From contig CALDTJ010000258.1 in the NCBI GenBank assembly GCA_937924145.1, positions 1-39,924 on the forward strand: a stretch of 39,924 bases of DNA, given 5' to 3'. Within the stretch, counting starts at the first letter, position 1; every line of letters begins with the position of its first letter. Source of the DNA: an uncultured Saprospiraceae bacterium. GTDB lineage: Bacteria > Bacteroidota > Bacteroidia > Chitinophagales > Saprospiraceae. Position numbers and translations under genes: made by a program. Under the pieces are notes generated by a model. That model was not told where the DNA came from and did no database searches. It saw only the letters and a list, made by a program, of their open reading frames with translations. This document shows, in pieces, positions 8,660 through 18,401 of this stretch.

Positions 8660-9688
8660 ATGCTAGAAAAACTATTACCGATTATTCAGCGATTTCAAAT
8701 CGAAGGTCAAGCCTCGCACATAGCACCTATTGAAATTGGACACATCAATGAGACTTATAAATTAACTTTAAAGAATAGAGAATCAGACAATGATTTTGTA
8801 CTACAAAAAATCAATACCCAAATATTTAAATCTCCTCAGGACGTGATGGAGAATATTACAAAAGTTGGACAGTTTTTAAAAGAAAAGAACTACCCAAAAG
8901 AGATTTTGATGCCGATTCAGAGCGTAGATAATCAGTATTTTATTAAATATAAAACAGATTATTGGCGCTTATTCCCCTTCATTAAAAATACCCAAACTTT
9001 TAACGAAGTAGACACTACGGAAAAAGCCTACCAAGCAGCCTTTGCTTTTGGTGAATATGGTCGCTATCTCAACGATTTTGATGCGACTGCATTAAAAGAA
9101 ACCATTCAAGATTTTCACAATACCAATTTGCGCTACCAGCAGTTTTTTGAGTGGACTAAAAAAGTCAAAGGAACTCGCAAAAAGAAGGCTCAAAAATCTA
9201 TTGACCAACTATTTAAATATCGCTATTTAGTGAGTGTCATTAAAGATATAAAGTTGCCTTTGCGCGTCGCTCATAATGATACAAAAATCAATAATATTCT
9301 TTTTGATAAAACGACTCAGCAACCAGTTTGCGTCATTGATCTAGATACTTTGATGCCAGGAACTATACTTTATGATTTTGGTGATATGGTTCGAACTTTT
9401 ACGCCTTCTTTAGAAGAGAATAGTGCTGATTATGATCAGATTTTTGTTAGAAAAAATATCCTAAAAGCCTTAACGGAAGGGTATATTGCTGGTTGGAATG
9501 AGGAGTTAAATTATCTAGAAACTAAGTTACTACATTACGGCGCTCAGTTGACCATTTTTGAACAAGCCTTGCGTTTTTTGACTGATTATTTAGCGGGAGA
9601 TCCTTATTATAAAGTGGCTTATGCCGAGCATAATTTGGTGCGGGCAAAGAATCAGATTTGTTTGTTGGATAGTTTGGTGAGTTTGTGA
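8660..9688 (+). CDS. Aminoglycoside phosphotransferase-family kinase (N-acetylhexosamine-kinase-like)
   Basis: APH fold motifs: LRVAHNDTKINNILFD, CVIDLDTLMPGTILYDFGDMVRT. Confidence 0.85.
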   Translation: MLEKLLPIIQRFQIEGQASHIAPIEIGHINETYKLTLKNRESDNDFVLQKINTQIFKSPQDVMENITKVGQFLKEKNYPKEILMPIQSVDNQYFIKYKTDYWRLFPFIKNTQTFNEVDTTEKAYQAAFAFGEYGRYLNDFDATALKETIQDFHNTNLRYQQFFEWTKKVKGTRKKKAQKSIDQLFKYRYLVSVIKDIKLPLRVAHNDTKINNILFDKTTQQPVCVIDLDTLMPGTILYDFGDMVRTFTPSLEENSADYDQIFVRKNILKALTEGYIAGWNEELNYLETKLLHYGAQLTIFEQALRFLTDYLAGDPYYKVAYAEHNLVRAKNQICLLDSLVSL

Positions 9689-9689
9689 T

Positions 9690-9733
9690 AATCAATAGCT
9701 GCCAGCCCTCCGAAGGGCTGGCAGCTATTGATT
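9690..9733. terminator. Perfect 20-bp stem hairpin between convergent genes
   Basis: aatcaatagctgccagccct-ccga-agggctggcagctattgatt. Confidence 0.85.
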
Positions 9734-9739
9734 AAAAAG

Positions 9740-10624
9740 CTACTTGAAAGCATTCAACCGACGCAAAGTGACAGCCCCAATTTCAGTATGTTGTTCATTA
9801 TCTTGTAGACCAGTATCCAATAAAATTACACCAAAAAAGACTGCCCAACCAATAGCTCGCTTAATCAAATCAGCGGATGCACCATAAATTGCTAACCCAT
9901 TTTCAATTGCAGCTTGCTCGGCAAATAACATCCAAAAACTCGCTAAATCCGTAGCAGGATCTCCATCTGTAATATCGCCCCAATCAATAATTGAGACAAT
10001 TTTACCTTCATGAACAATAATATTTCTTGGATGTAAATCTCCGTGTAATAGGCATTTCTTGGTAGGGAAAGGGCATGCTAAAGCAGTTGCTAATTGTTGT
10101 TCTATTTTAGGCGTAATAAAGTCCGTTTTAATTTTTAATCTATTGATCCTAATAGACAAATCGGACATTTTTTCTTTTAGATGAACTCCACGACTAGTAT
10201 TTTCGGGAGCACCAGTGGCGTCCATTGGGTGCAATTTTTTTAAGAAATTAGCCAAGGTAATTGCGGCAGATTTATCAGGACGATTAAGATTAGCGGTATT
10301 CCCTTGTCGCCAAGGAATAATAGTCCAAGGCCAAGGATATCTACCATCTTTCTGACCAACAAAAATAGGTGCAGGAATATCAATTTGCAGTTGTGCCTGA
10401 ATTTTCGGCAACCAATTCACTTCATTTAATAATAAAGGAACGGCTACTTTTCTTCTTGGCAAACGAATGATGTGATTTTTACCAATTCTATAATTCTCAT
10501 TGTCCCAACCAGCATCTAAAAATTGGATGTCTTCATTAGCTAACTGAGGGTATTGAGTCGATAATAAATGTTGGATGAGTGGAAGGTCGATATGGACTTC
10601 TGCTTGGGGTTCTTTGGTAATCAT
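9740..10624 (-). CDS. Aminoglycoside phosphotransferase family protein
   Basis: CLLHGDLHPRNIIVHEGKIVSIIDWGDITDGDPATDLASFW. Confidence 0.93.
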   Translation of the reverse strand: MITKEPQAEVHIDLPLIQHLLSTQYPQLANEDIQFLDAGWDNENYRIGKNHIIRLPRRKVAVPLLLNEVNWLPKIQAQLQIDIPAPIFVGQKDGRYPWPWTIIPWRQGNTANLNRPDKSAAITLANFLKKLHPMDATGAPENTSRGVHLKEKMSDLSIRINRLKIKTDFITPKIEQQLATALACPFPTKKCLLHGDLHPRNIIVHEGKIVSIIDWGDITDGDPATDLASFWMLFAEQAAIENGLAIYGASADLIKRAIGWAVFFGVILLDTGLQDNEQHTEIGAVTLRRLNAFK

Positions 10625-10650
10625 TAGTAGTGATGTCTTTTTTGGATGAA

Positions 10651-10683
10651 AGATCTTCCAGAACTTGGAGTTCTGGAAGGTCT
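10651..10683. repeat. Short palindrome (14-bp stem)
   Basis: agatcttccagaac-ttgga-gttctggaaggtct. Confidence 0.8.
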
Positions 10684-10685
10684 AA

Positions 10686-11306
10686 CTAGAATGCCATTTT
10701 CAAAAATTCTTGCTGAATGGCCTTCGTTTTATTTCTAGCGTACCACAAATGTAATTGTTCCGCAGCAGTAGTAGAAATCTGCTTTCTCAATTCTAAATCC
10801 TCCGTTTTTAAACCTTCCGCTTTGGCATCCATTACCAATTTTTGCACCTCAGCAGGACGTGGCCCCCAAGAATTTAAAACCTCCAAAGTTTCCGTATCCA
10901 AGACAATGATTTTAGGGATAGATCTCGCATTATTCGTCAAGAAGGCATCAATTACGGGTAGATTTTCATCTCTAAGAATAAATCGTAGGGTAATATTTTC
11001 ATTTTCTAAAGCAATATGATTCAGTACAGGGACAATTTGTGCTGCATCTCCACACCAGCCTTCAGTGATGACTAACCAAGTAACAGGTCGGTCGATTTTA
11101 TCTAATTGCTCAATCGTTTCTTCGGTCAACCGACTCTTTTTATCCAAACGATTCATACGAGATAAATTCAACTTGGTATAATTGAGCATCGCCTGACTAT
11201 GATCGTTGCCAGTCGTCTTATTTTGAGCAAATAAATCGTCGATTAATTGTCGGTAAGTGCCATAAGTATAGGCATTGTCAATAATGGATTTTTCTATAAA
11301 TTTCAT
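10686..11306 (-). CDS. Thioredoxin-like family protein
   Basis: VTWLVITEGWCGDAAQIVPVLNHIALENENITLRFILRDENLPVIDAFLTNNARSIPKIIVLD. Confidence 0.85.
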   Translation of the reverse strand: MKFIEKSIIDNAYTYGTYRQLIDDLFAQNKTTGNDHSQAMLNYTKLNLSRMNRLDKKSRLTEETIEQLDKIDRPVTWLVITEGWCGDAAQIVPVLNHIALENENITLRFILRDENLPVIDAFLTNNARSIPKIIVLDTETLEVLNSWGPRPAEVQKLVMDAKAEGLKTEDLELRKQISTTAAEQLHLWYARNKTKAIQQEFLKMAF

Positions 11307-11484
11307 GCTATAATTTTTCTAAGAAAACAGCATGAATTAAGCCAAGGTTTAAGGTTGGAACAAAAATATAGGGTAGTCTAGAATTAAATAAAGACGAATA
11401 TGGACTCAAAAATCTTCTTGGTTGATTGTAAAATTGTATGATTGTGAGATTGTTTTTAGTACGTTGACAATCACGCAATCACAT

Positions 11485-12618
11485 CTACAAGTCAAGCGTC
11501 GAACTATCAATCATATCCACATATAACTTACTTTTTTTGAGAATAACTTTGAAATGGTGTACATTTTCAGGGCTGACAAAAGAAAGCGCAATACCCGAAT
11601 TTTTTGCACGCCCAGTTCTACCAATTCGATGAATATAATCTTTAGGAGAGCGAGGTAATTCATAATTAATGACGCAAGGCAAATTATTGATATCAATACC
11701 TCTTGATAATAAATCGGTTGCGATCAAAACTGGAAGGTTACCAGCCTTAAATTGGTTCAGCGCATTATTCCTAGCTGATTGACTTTTTTTACCATGAATA
11801 GCGGCGGCTTTGATACCATTCTTACGAAGTTTATCCGCCACATTATCCGCTTTATAACCAGAAGAGGTGAACACTAAAACTTGTTTTAAATCCTGTGTTT
11901 TAATCAAATATCGTAATAACGGGCCTTTCTTTTCTTCTGGAACAAAATAACCAGATTGTTGGATTTGAGAGAGGTCTGTTTCTTCCGTTTCAATTTTGAT
12001 AACCACAGGGTTTTTCATTAAAACGGCGGACAAACTATCTAAATCAGGGCTTAAAGTTGCCGAAAATAAGAGGTTTTGTCGGTTTTTAGGTAAAAGCCTA
12101 AGAATCCGATTCATTTCATCTTTAAATCCGAGGTTCAGCATTTTATCAGCCTCATCTAAAACCAAAGTTTTCACTTTGTGTAAATTAACTGCTCCAGATT
12201 CGATTAAATCTAATAACCGACCAGGGGTTGCCACCAAAACTTGTACACCATACATGCCCTTCATTTGAGGATTGATGGAAACACCACCGTAAACAACCCT
12301 TGTTTTAATAGGGTCAAGCAATGCTTTACTAAATAGCTTAAAAACATCACCGACTTGTTCCGCTAATTCCCGAGTAGGCACTAAGACCAATGCTAGTGGA
12401 TTTCTAGATTTTGCTATTGGGCTACCCTGTAACATGGTCAAAATAGGTAAAGCGAAACTAGCCGTTTTACCCGAACCAGTTTTAGCAATTCCTAGGATGT
12501 TCTTTTTTTGTAAAATAGCAGGAATGGCCGCCGTTTGGATAGGGTAGGCAGTTTTATAGCCTTGTTCCGCTAAAGCAGCGATTAAAGTATTGGGCAATCC
12601 TAGTTTGAAGAATGACAT
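11485..12618 (-). CDS. DEAD/DEAH-box ATP-dependent RNA helicase, RhlE-like
   Basis: AKTGSGKTASFALP, PTRELAEQV, LVLDEADKMLNLGF, LLFSATL, IATDLLSRGIDI, YIHRIGRTGRA. Confidence 0.96.
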   Translation of the reverse strand: MSFFKLGLPNTLIAALAEQGYKTAYPIQTAAIPAILQKKNILGIAKTGSGKTASFALPILTMLQGSPIAKSRNPLALVLVPTRELAEQVGDVFKLFSKALLDPIKTRVVYGGVSINPQMKGMYGVQVLVATPGRLLDLIESGAVNLHKVKTLVLDEADKMLNLGFKDEMNRILRLLPKNRQNLLFSATLSPDLDSLSAVLMKNPVVIKIETEETDLSQIQQSGYFVPEEKKGPLLRYLIKTQDLKQVLVFTSSGYKADNVADKLRKNGIKAAAIHGKKSQSARNNALNQFKAGNLPVLIATDLLSRGIDINNLPCVINYELPRSPKDYIHRIGRTGRAKNSGIALSFVSPENVHHFKVILKKSKLYVDMIDSSTLDL

Positions 12619-12702
12619 AAATTGATTTGGCGTGAATTGTTATAAAAGGTAAAGCTACTGGAAATATAATGATGGGAGGTGTAAGCTGTGATATTTTTTA
12701 TT

Positions 12703-12970
12703 CGAGTAGTAGCGTTCAAAACTAGATGTTGACAATTTACCATATAGGCACATAGTAAAACACAACTTGTCCTTGATTCCTATCGGGATAGTTCACACAG
12801 TTTTTTAAGCTAGATGTTGACCAAGCAGGAGCATTTTTACTAAGTCAAATTTTGATAAGACAAAATTCAAGTCATCATCTAGCTTTGAAATATGCTACCG
12901 CTCGAAATTGTCAAAGCTCCTGCTTGAAAACTATGTGAACTATGTGCCCTTACTATGTGTCTGTGTGGTA
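12703..12970. repeat. Complex interleaved inverted-repeat element (MITE-like)
   Basis: cgagtagtagc (12703-12713) vs gctaccgctcg (12894-12904); gttcacacagtttt (12791-12804) vs aaaactatgtgaac (12927-12940); caagcaggagc (12822-12832) vs gctcctgcttg (12916-12926); aagctagatgttgac vs gtcatcatctagctt. Confidence 0.7.
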
Positions 12971-13034
12971 ATTCAAATATGACTTGCTGAAACCACCATA
13001 ATTGCATATTTTACAATCAACTAAATATAAAAAA

Positions 13035-13472
13035 ATGAGTGAACTAAAACTAACCATTAATCCTAAAGTAGCCGAAGTATTCGACAATTATCCTAAAGGT
13101 TTTCCAGAAAAATTACGACATCTACGTCAGTTAATTATAGATACTGCCGAAGAAATTGGCGTAGGGAAATTAGAAGAAACCTTAAAATGGGGGCAACCAA
13201 GTTACTTAGCACCCAAGGGAAGTACGGTACGATTAGGTTGGAAAAAGGTGAATAATCAATATGCCATTTATTTCAAATGTACGAGTAAATTAGTGCGCAC
13301 CTTTAAAGAAGTTTATGGCGATGTATTTAACTACGAAAAGACCAGAGCGATAGAGTTTACCTTAGAAGATGACGTGCCAGAAGAAGAACTAAAACATTGT
13401 ATTTCAATGGCCTTGCAATATCATAAAGTCAAAAACTTACCATTATTAGGTGCAGAACCAAAGTTATTATGA
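13035..13472 (+). CDS. DUF1801 domain-containing protein
   Basis: FPEKLRHLRQLIIDTAEEIG..GKLEETLKWGQPSYL..GSTVRLGWKK..QYAIYFKC; listed ORF begins at 13002 but MSELKL at 13035 is the more plausible start. Confidence 0.85.
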   Translation: MSELKLTINPKVAEVFDNYPKGFPEKLRHLRQLIIDTAEEIGVGKLEETLKWGQPSYLAPKGSTVRLGWKKVNNQYAIYFKCTSKLVRTFKEVYGDVFNYEKTRAIEFTLEDDVPEEELKHCISMALQYHKVKNLPLLGAEPKLL

Positions 13473-14581
13473 AAATCCTAATCGCTCCTGATAAATTTAA
13501 AGGTTCACTTAGTGCCGAAGAAGTATGCACCGCTTTATCTAAAGGCATAAAAAAAGCCAATTCAAATGTAGAAATTATCACTCGCCCAATGGCGGACGGT
13601 GGCGACGGTTCGTTAGAAGTCCTAGCCCATTATTTTGATTTAAAAACAATAACGGTAGAAGTAGATGATCCTTTATTCCGACCAATCAATGCATCCTATA
13701 AGATGGTCGATACCACTGCCTATATCGAAATGGCAGCGGCTAGTGGCTTAGCTTTATTGAAAAAAAAGGAGCGAAATTGTATGGAAACCAGCTCTTTTGG
13801 AACAGGCGAACTTATCTTAGATGCTATTCGAAAAGGAGCTACGACCATTTATTTATTCATCGGTGGCAGTGCTACGAATGATGCTGGGATGGGCATTGCA
13901 AGTGCCTTAGGTTGGTCTTTTTATGATAAAGGAGGTGGTCTTTTAGTACCGATAGGAGAAAGTTTGAACGAGGTGAGTCGAATAGATGGTTCTTTCCTTT
14001 CTTATCAACCAGCCAAAGTTAAATTCAAAGTCATTTGTGATGTGAACAATCCATTTTATGGAGAAAATGGGGCAGCATACATTTATGCACCACAAAAAGG
14101 TGCTACGCCCGATGAAGTGAAAATTTTGGATGATGGATTAAGAAATTTAGCAGAAGTTTTAAAAACAGGAGGTTACGCGGATATAGCAGATGTATCAGGG
14201 GCAGGGGCAGCAGGTGGAGTAGGAGGTGGCGGTATTGCTTTTTTGAATGCCGAATTGGTCGCGGGTATTGCTACTTTTTTAGAAATAACTGCCTTAGAAA
14301 AACAAATAGAAAATTGTGATTTAGTGATAACAGGGGAAGGAAAATTGGATGCTCAAACGGAGCAAGGGAAGGTGATTAGTGGTGTTTGTGCTTTGGCAGC
14401 AAAATATGATAAACCAGTTATCGCAGTATGTGGAGCCGTAGAAAAAAATGCAGTGAACAAACTGAATTTAAAACAAGTTTATACGGTAATAGAAAGAGTG
14501 GAATCTTTAGAAAAAGCGATGAGTGAAACTTCGGAAATTTTAGAAGAGATTGGTTATCAATTATTTAACGAGCAATTGTAA
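13469..14581 (+). CDS. Glycerate kinase
   Basis: MKILIAPDKFKGSLSAEEVC, RPMADGGDGSLEVL, FIGGSATNDAGMGIASALGW, DLVITGEGKLDAQTEQGKVISGV; ATGA overlap with upstream gene. Confidence 0.96.
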   Translation: MKILIAPDKFKGSLSAEEVCTALSKGIKKANSNVEIITRPMADGGDGSLEVLAHYFDLKTITVEVDDPLFRPINASYKMVDTTAYIEMAAASGLALLKKKERNCMETSSFGTGELILDAIRKGATTIYLFIGGSATNDAGMGIASALGWSFYDKGGGLLVPIGESLNEVSRIDGSFLSYQPAKVKFKVICDVNNPFYGENGAAYIYAPQKGATPDEVKILDDGLRNLAEVLKTGGYADIADVSGAGAAGGVGGGGIAFLNAELVAGIATFLEITALEKQIENCDLVITGEGKLDAQTEQGKVISGVCALAAKYDKPVIAVCGAVEKNAVNKLNLKQVYTVIERVESLEKAMSETSEILEEIGYQLFNEQL

Positions 14582-14590
14582 AGCTAGTAT

Positions 14591-15166
14591 ATGAAGAAAT
14601 ATAGCTGTTTATTTTTTTTGATGGTACTATTTAGTACGTTAATGATTGCCCAAACAAAATTTGAGCGAGAATACAAAGTAAAGGCAAACGAGGTGCCTGC
14701 TAAAGCCATACAATATGTCAAATCTTTAGGAGCCGATAAGAAAATAAAGTGGTATCAAGAAATCAGTCAAGCAGGTAAAAGTGTCGAAGGCAAAACCAAA
14801 ATTAGAAATAGTTGCTATAGCGTTGAATTCGATATGGAAGGAAATTTACAGGACGTGGAAGTAAAAATTGGTTGGAAAGAAATACCTAAACGGAGTGAGC
14901 TAAAAATATTAGAACATTTGATCTTTAGATTTGACAAATTTAAAACGCAAAAAATACAGCGGCAATATACTGGAGATTCAGCAGTAATTAAACAAGTATT
15001 AGTGGGTGAAAAAACTATCATACAACCTACCATTCGTTATGAGATGGTCGTCAAAGGAAGAAAAAATAGACAAGTGAAATTGTACGAATTTCTCTTTTCG
15101 GAAGAAGGGGAATTTTTAGAAGAATTAACTATTGAATTAAGAAATACCGATAATCTGGAATACTAA
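14591..15166 (+). CDS. Exported hypothetical protein (PepSY-like C-terminal appearance)
   Basis: Signal peptide MKKYSCLFFLMVLFSTLMIAQ; stop overlaps next start (TAATG). Confidence 0.65.
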   Translation: MKKYSCLFFLMVLFSTLMIAQTKFEREYKVKANEVPAKAIQYVKSLGADKKIKWYQEISQAGKSVEGKTKIRNSCYSVEFDMEGNLQDVEVKIGWKEIPKRSELKILEHLIFRFDKFKTQKIQRQYTGDSAVIKQVLVGEKTIIQPTIRYEMVVKGRKNRQVKLYEFLFSEEGEFLEELTIELRNTDNLEY

Positions 15167-15846
15167 TGGGGCGAATTTTTATCATGCTATTATTGGTTTT
15201 TTTGGTAGAGACTTTATGGGCGCAAAACACCTACCGATACGGCACTTTGCCTTCCTTTAATCTTAGTAAAAAGCTTGAAAATGGCTGGAAATTGGATAGT
15301 GAAATCGAAAGTCGCCAACGATTTAAAAGAGGGACTTTCGGAGAAGGAGCTACAAGTAATTTCAAACACGAAAGGGTTGATCTTACTTTAGTTGCGGCTA
15401 AGAAAATAGGTTTAAATAATAAAATAGCAGGTGGTTATATGATTCGATTAACGGAAAATAAACCACGTCACCGATTGATGGAACAATTAACTTTAGTTCA
15501 ATCTTATAATGCCTTTCGGATGGCACATCGTTTTGCAGTAGATCAAACTTTCGGAGGAGAAGACCCAACAGAAATACGGGTAAGGTATCGAATAGGCGCA
15601 GAATTTCCAATGAATGGTCTATTTGTCGATCCTAACGAATTTTATTTCAAAATCACCCACGAATATTTGAATAAATTTGCGGAAAGCGAATATGACTTAG
15701 AGGCACGATTAGTACCTACCTTGGGCTATTTGATTACCGATACTAATAAGGTGGAAATTGCGCTAGATTATCGAGTGGATAGTTTTATTGATGGCGGTTC
15801 AGCTAATAATTTTTGGTTGGGTGTCAATTGGTATTTAAAGTTATAG
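15166..15846 (+). CDS. DUF2490-like outer-membrane beta-barrel protein
   Basis: Signal peptide ending WAQ; LENGWKLDSEIESRQRF..., LMEQLTLVQSYNAFRMAHRFAVDQTF, RYRIGAEFP; last strand ends in aromatic/Leu. Confidence 0.7.
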   Translation: MGRIFIMLLLVFLVETLWAQNTYRYGTLPSFNLSKKLENGWKLDSEIESRQRFKRGTFGEGATSNFKHERVDLTLVAAKKIGLNNKIAGGYMIRLTENKPRHRLMEQLTLVQSYNAFRMAHRFAVDQTFGGEDPTEIRVRYRIGAEFPMNGLFVDPNEFYFKITHEYLNKFAESEYDLEARLVPTLGYLITDTNKVEIALDYRVDSFIDGGSANNFWLGVNWYLKL

Positions 15847-15923
15847 CTGATTAAAAAATACTTGTCCATTTTTCGGTTGCCACCTAATAATAATAAGGCC
15901 TGTTACTTTGCACAAAAAAAAAT

Positions 15924-16162
15924 ATGACCACCTTTAAAAAATTACACCAACAAAAAAATCCATTATTAATTGGCAATGTATGGCTAAACAAATCGAAAAA
16001 CCTAAGGCTGTTCGTGCAGTTGGTGCGGCTAATGGGCGCAATCGCATTTCGATCATTGTGCCTTGTCATCGGGTGGTTGGATCGGGTGGAAAGTTACGAG
16101 GTTATGGTGGTGGCATTGAACGGAAAGAGTGGCTGTTGGTGCATGAACAGACATTTTTATAA
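15924..16162 (+). pseudogene. Chimeric remnant: N-terminus of PEP-mutase/isocitrate-lyase-family gene fused to C-terminus of methylated-DNA--cysteine S-methyltransferase
   Basis: 15924-15985 encodes MTTFKKLHQQKNPLLIGNVW (ICL/PEPM family N-terminus); 15980-16162, another frame, encodes MAKQIEKPKAVRAVGAANGRNRISIIVPCHRVVGSGGKLRGYGGGIERKEWLLVHEQTFL (alkyltransferase PCHRV active-site region). Confidence 0.8.
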
Positions 16163-16196
16163 CAAAAAAAGCGTTTCCCATAAGAAAACGCCTTTC
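16162..16196 (-). terminator. Rho-independent terminator downstream of GH3 gene
   Basis: minus strand aaaggcgttttcttatgggaaacgctttttttg. Confidence 0.7.
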
Positions 16197-16241
16197 AAAA
16201 TCAGCTTATGAGACAATACGCCTCGCAAGTACAATGATTTT

Positions 16242-18212
16242 TTACTGTATTTGTTCACCAAGCAATGATGTATAAGACAAACTATGTCCGAATGGATACA
16301 ATGGATCTTTAGAATCGTAAGGCATATCTTCTTTTTGACCTTCCACTGCCTCTACTGATGAAGGTAATTCTAAGGGCAATTTACCTTGTGGCGCATACTT
16401 CCCAAAAATGATTTCAAAAATGACTTCATGTTCGCAGTAAAAGTCGGCTAATACGGCTTTACTTTTAGCATTAATCTCAGGGACAATAGGCGGGCGACCG
16501 ATGGTCAAAACGGTAATCGTTGGCTTTTGCTCAATCAACGGAATCAAATCTGCTTTTTCTTCTTTCGTAAAATTCAACCGACCTCTTTCGAAGAAATTTT
16601 CTAATATAGCATTACTAAGCGGTTCTCCTTTTGGTGTCTCTAAACCCAATACGATGAAATCAGCCTCGGCTGGACTATCTACCACTTTGGCGAAAGCCGC
16701 AGCCGCATTTTTATCCAATCCTTGTACGTATATTTTAGCATCAGCCGCTAAGGGCAAGATATTATTTTCATTTTTTAACAAAGTAATGGCGCGTCTTTGT
16801 GCTGCCCGTCCTTTTTTTCGAAATTCCGCAGTACCCACTTTTTTAGCACTGTTTTCTGGTAAATAGGGGTTGTCAAACAAGCCTAATTTGAATTTATCTC
16901 GCAAGATTCTACGGATAGAAACATCAATAGCTGTTTCTGAAATACTGCCATTTTTTACCACTTCTACTACCAATTCAGGTTTTTCTTCTCCACCGATCAT
17001 ATCACAACCAGCCTCTAAAGCTTTCGCCACTCGCTCCGCATGAGTCAAATTTTCCACTCCCCAAGCGGAGGCTGGTTTCATCAGCTGATCAGAAATAACC
17101 CCCCAATCGGTGCATACCACACCATCAAAATTATACTTATTCCGAAGTAAGTCGGTGATGATTTCTTTATTAAAAGCAAAAGCAACTTCCTCACTTGTTT
17201 GCCCAACAGGTATGCCATAATAAGGCATGATTTGAGCCGTATTTGCCTCAAAAGCCCCTTCAAACGGAATCAGATGATAGTCAAAATTATTACCAGGATA
17301 AGCTTGATCCGCTCCATAATCAAAATGGGCATCTTCTCCATCTTTTTGTGGACCACCACCCGAAAAGTGCTTAGTCATACAGGCCACACTTTGCGGCCCT
17401 AATTCGTCGCCATTTTGAAAACCTAGCACATAAGCCTTTGTTTGTGCTCGACTCAAATAAGCATCTTCACCAAAAGTCCCGTCTGTTCTAGCCCAACGAG
17501 GTTCGGTGGCTAAATCCGCCATAGGCGACAAGGTCAAACGGATGCCCGTTGCCAACAATTCTTGACGAGCAATATCGCCAAACTCTCTAGTGATAGCAGT
17601 ATCGCCAATAGCCGCTAAGCCCAAAGGACTCGGCCACTGAGAAAAATCTTTCATAGTAATGCCTGCGCCAATATTTTGCTTAGTCCCATGTCGAGGATCA
17701 GAGGCAATGGTGACTGGAATGCCTAATCGAGTTCGTTCCGCCAATTTTTGCAAATTATTATGCCATTTGACTAATTTATCGGGACTTGGCGTCATCAATA
17801 AATTAAAATGGTTCATTTTCTTCTCTACGACCATTGTGGAGTTCGCTCCAAATGCCAAAGAAATCGGATTGGATAGAGACGGGATTTCCATTAACTCGCC
17901 ATCCATACTCGTCGCCATCATCGTGATGAACATGATCCCTGCCTTTTCTTCTAGGGTCATTTGAGCTAATAAATCCTCAACTCGTTCCTGCAATGGTGCT
18001 CGACTATCTTCGTAAATATCCAACTGCCCGTTTTTATTAAGGTCTCTATAGGTGTGTCCGCTGATGCTGAGGGTAGGGGCTGGGTCGCCTAGTTGGGCTA
18101 GGTTGGCTTTGCTGGTATTCATCCATTTGATGTAGAAATAGCCGTAGGTGAGTAGGGCGATGATTAGTAGGGTGGCTAGGATATAGCCTATGATTTTTAG
18201 TGCTTTTTTCAT
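16242..18212 (-). CDS. Glycoside hydrolase family 3 protein (beta-glucosidase-like)
   Basis: GIPVTIASDPRHG, MTKHFSGGGPQKDGEDAHF, FDGVVCTDWGVI (SDW-type nucleophile motif), GH3 C-terminal domain; N-terminal signal anchor. Confidence 0.93.
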   Translation of the reverse strand: MKKALKIIGYILATLLIIALLTYGYFYIKWMNTSKANLAQLGDPAPTLSISGHTYRDLNKNGQLDIYEDSRAPLQERVEDLLAQMTLEEKAGIMFITMMATSMDGELMEIPSLSNPISLAFGANSTMVVEKKMNHFNLLMTPSPDKLVKWHNNLQKLAERTRLGIPVTIASDPRHGTKQNIGAGITMKDFSQWPSPLGLAAIGDTAITREFGDIARQELLATGIRLTLSPMADLATEPRWARTDGTFGEDAYLSRAQTKAYVLGFQNGDELGPQSVACMTKHFSGGGPQKDGEDAHFDYGADQAYPGNNFDYHLIPFEGAFEANTAQIMPYYGIPVGQTSEEVAFAFNKEIITDLLRNKYNFDGVVCTDWGVISDQLMKPASAWGVENLTHAERVAKALEAGCDMIGGEEKPELVVEVVKNGSISETAIDVSIRRILRDKFKLGLFDNPYLPENSAKKVGTAEFRKKGRAAQRRAITLLKNENNILPLAADAKIYVQGLDKNAAAAFAKVVDSPAEADFIVLGLETPKGEPLSNAILENFFERGRLNFTKEEKADLIPLIEQKPTITVLTIGRPPIVPEINAKSKAVLADFYCEHEVIFEIIFGKYAPQGKLPLELPSSVEAVEGQKEDMPYDSKDPLYPFGHSLSYTSLLGEQIQ

Positions 18213-18401
18213 GATTGATTATTTGACTACTAAAGCACGTAAAGGTAGGGATTGTTTTTGTATTGTGGAATTTTATATTTGATTTGAAATTCTAAAAGAA
18301 AGGGGACGATCTTTCTGGTATTGTATCTTGAAAGCATTATCGTTCAATTATTTACCATGAATTATCTTTTCAGTAACTCATGAAAAATAGAAGACAAAAT
18401 A

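Noticed and set aside
6257-9688. Trehalose synthesis plus sugar-kinase operon
   Set aside because: OtsAB and the APH-family kinase are divergently transcribed; no direct evidence of a pathway link.
15924-16211. 95-aa ORF taken as a real protein
   Set aside because: After residue 20 the frame differs from that of the alkyltransferase homology, so the remaining 75 aa are out-of-frame translation.
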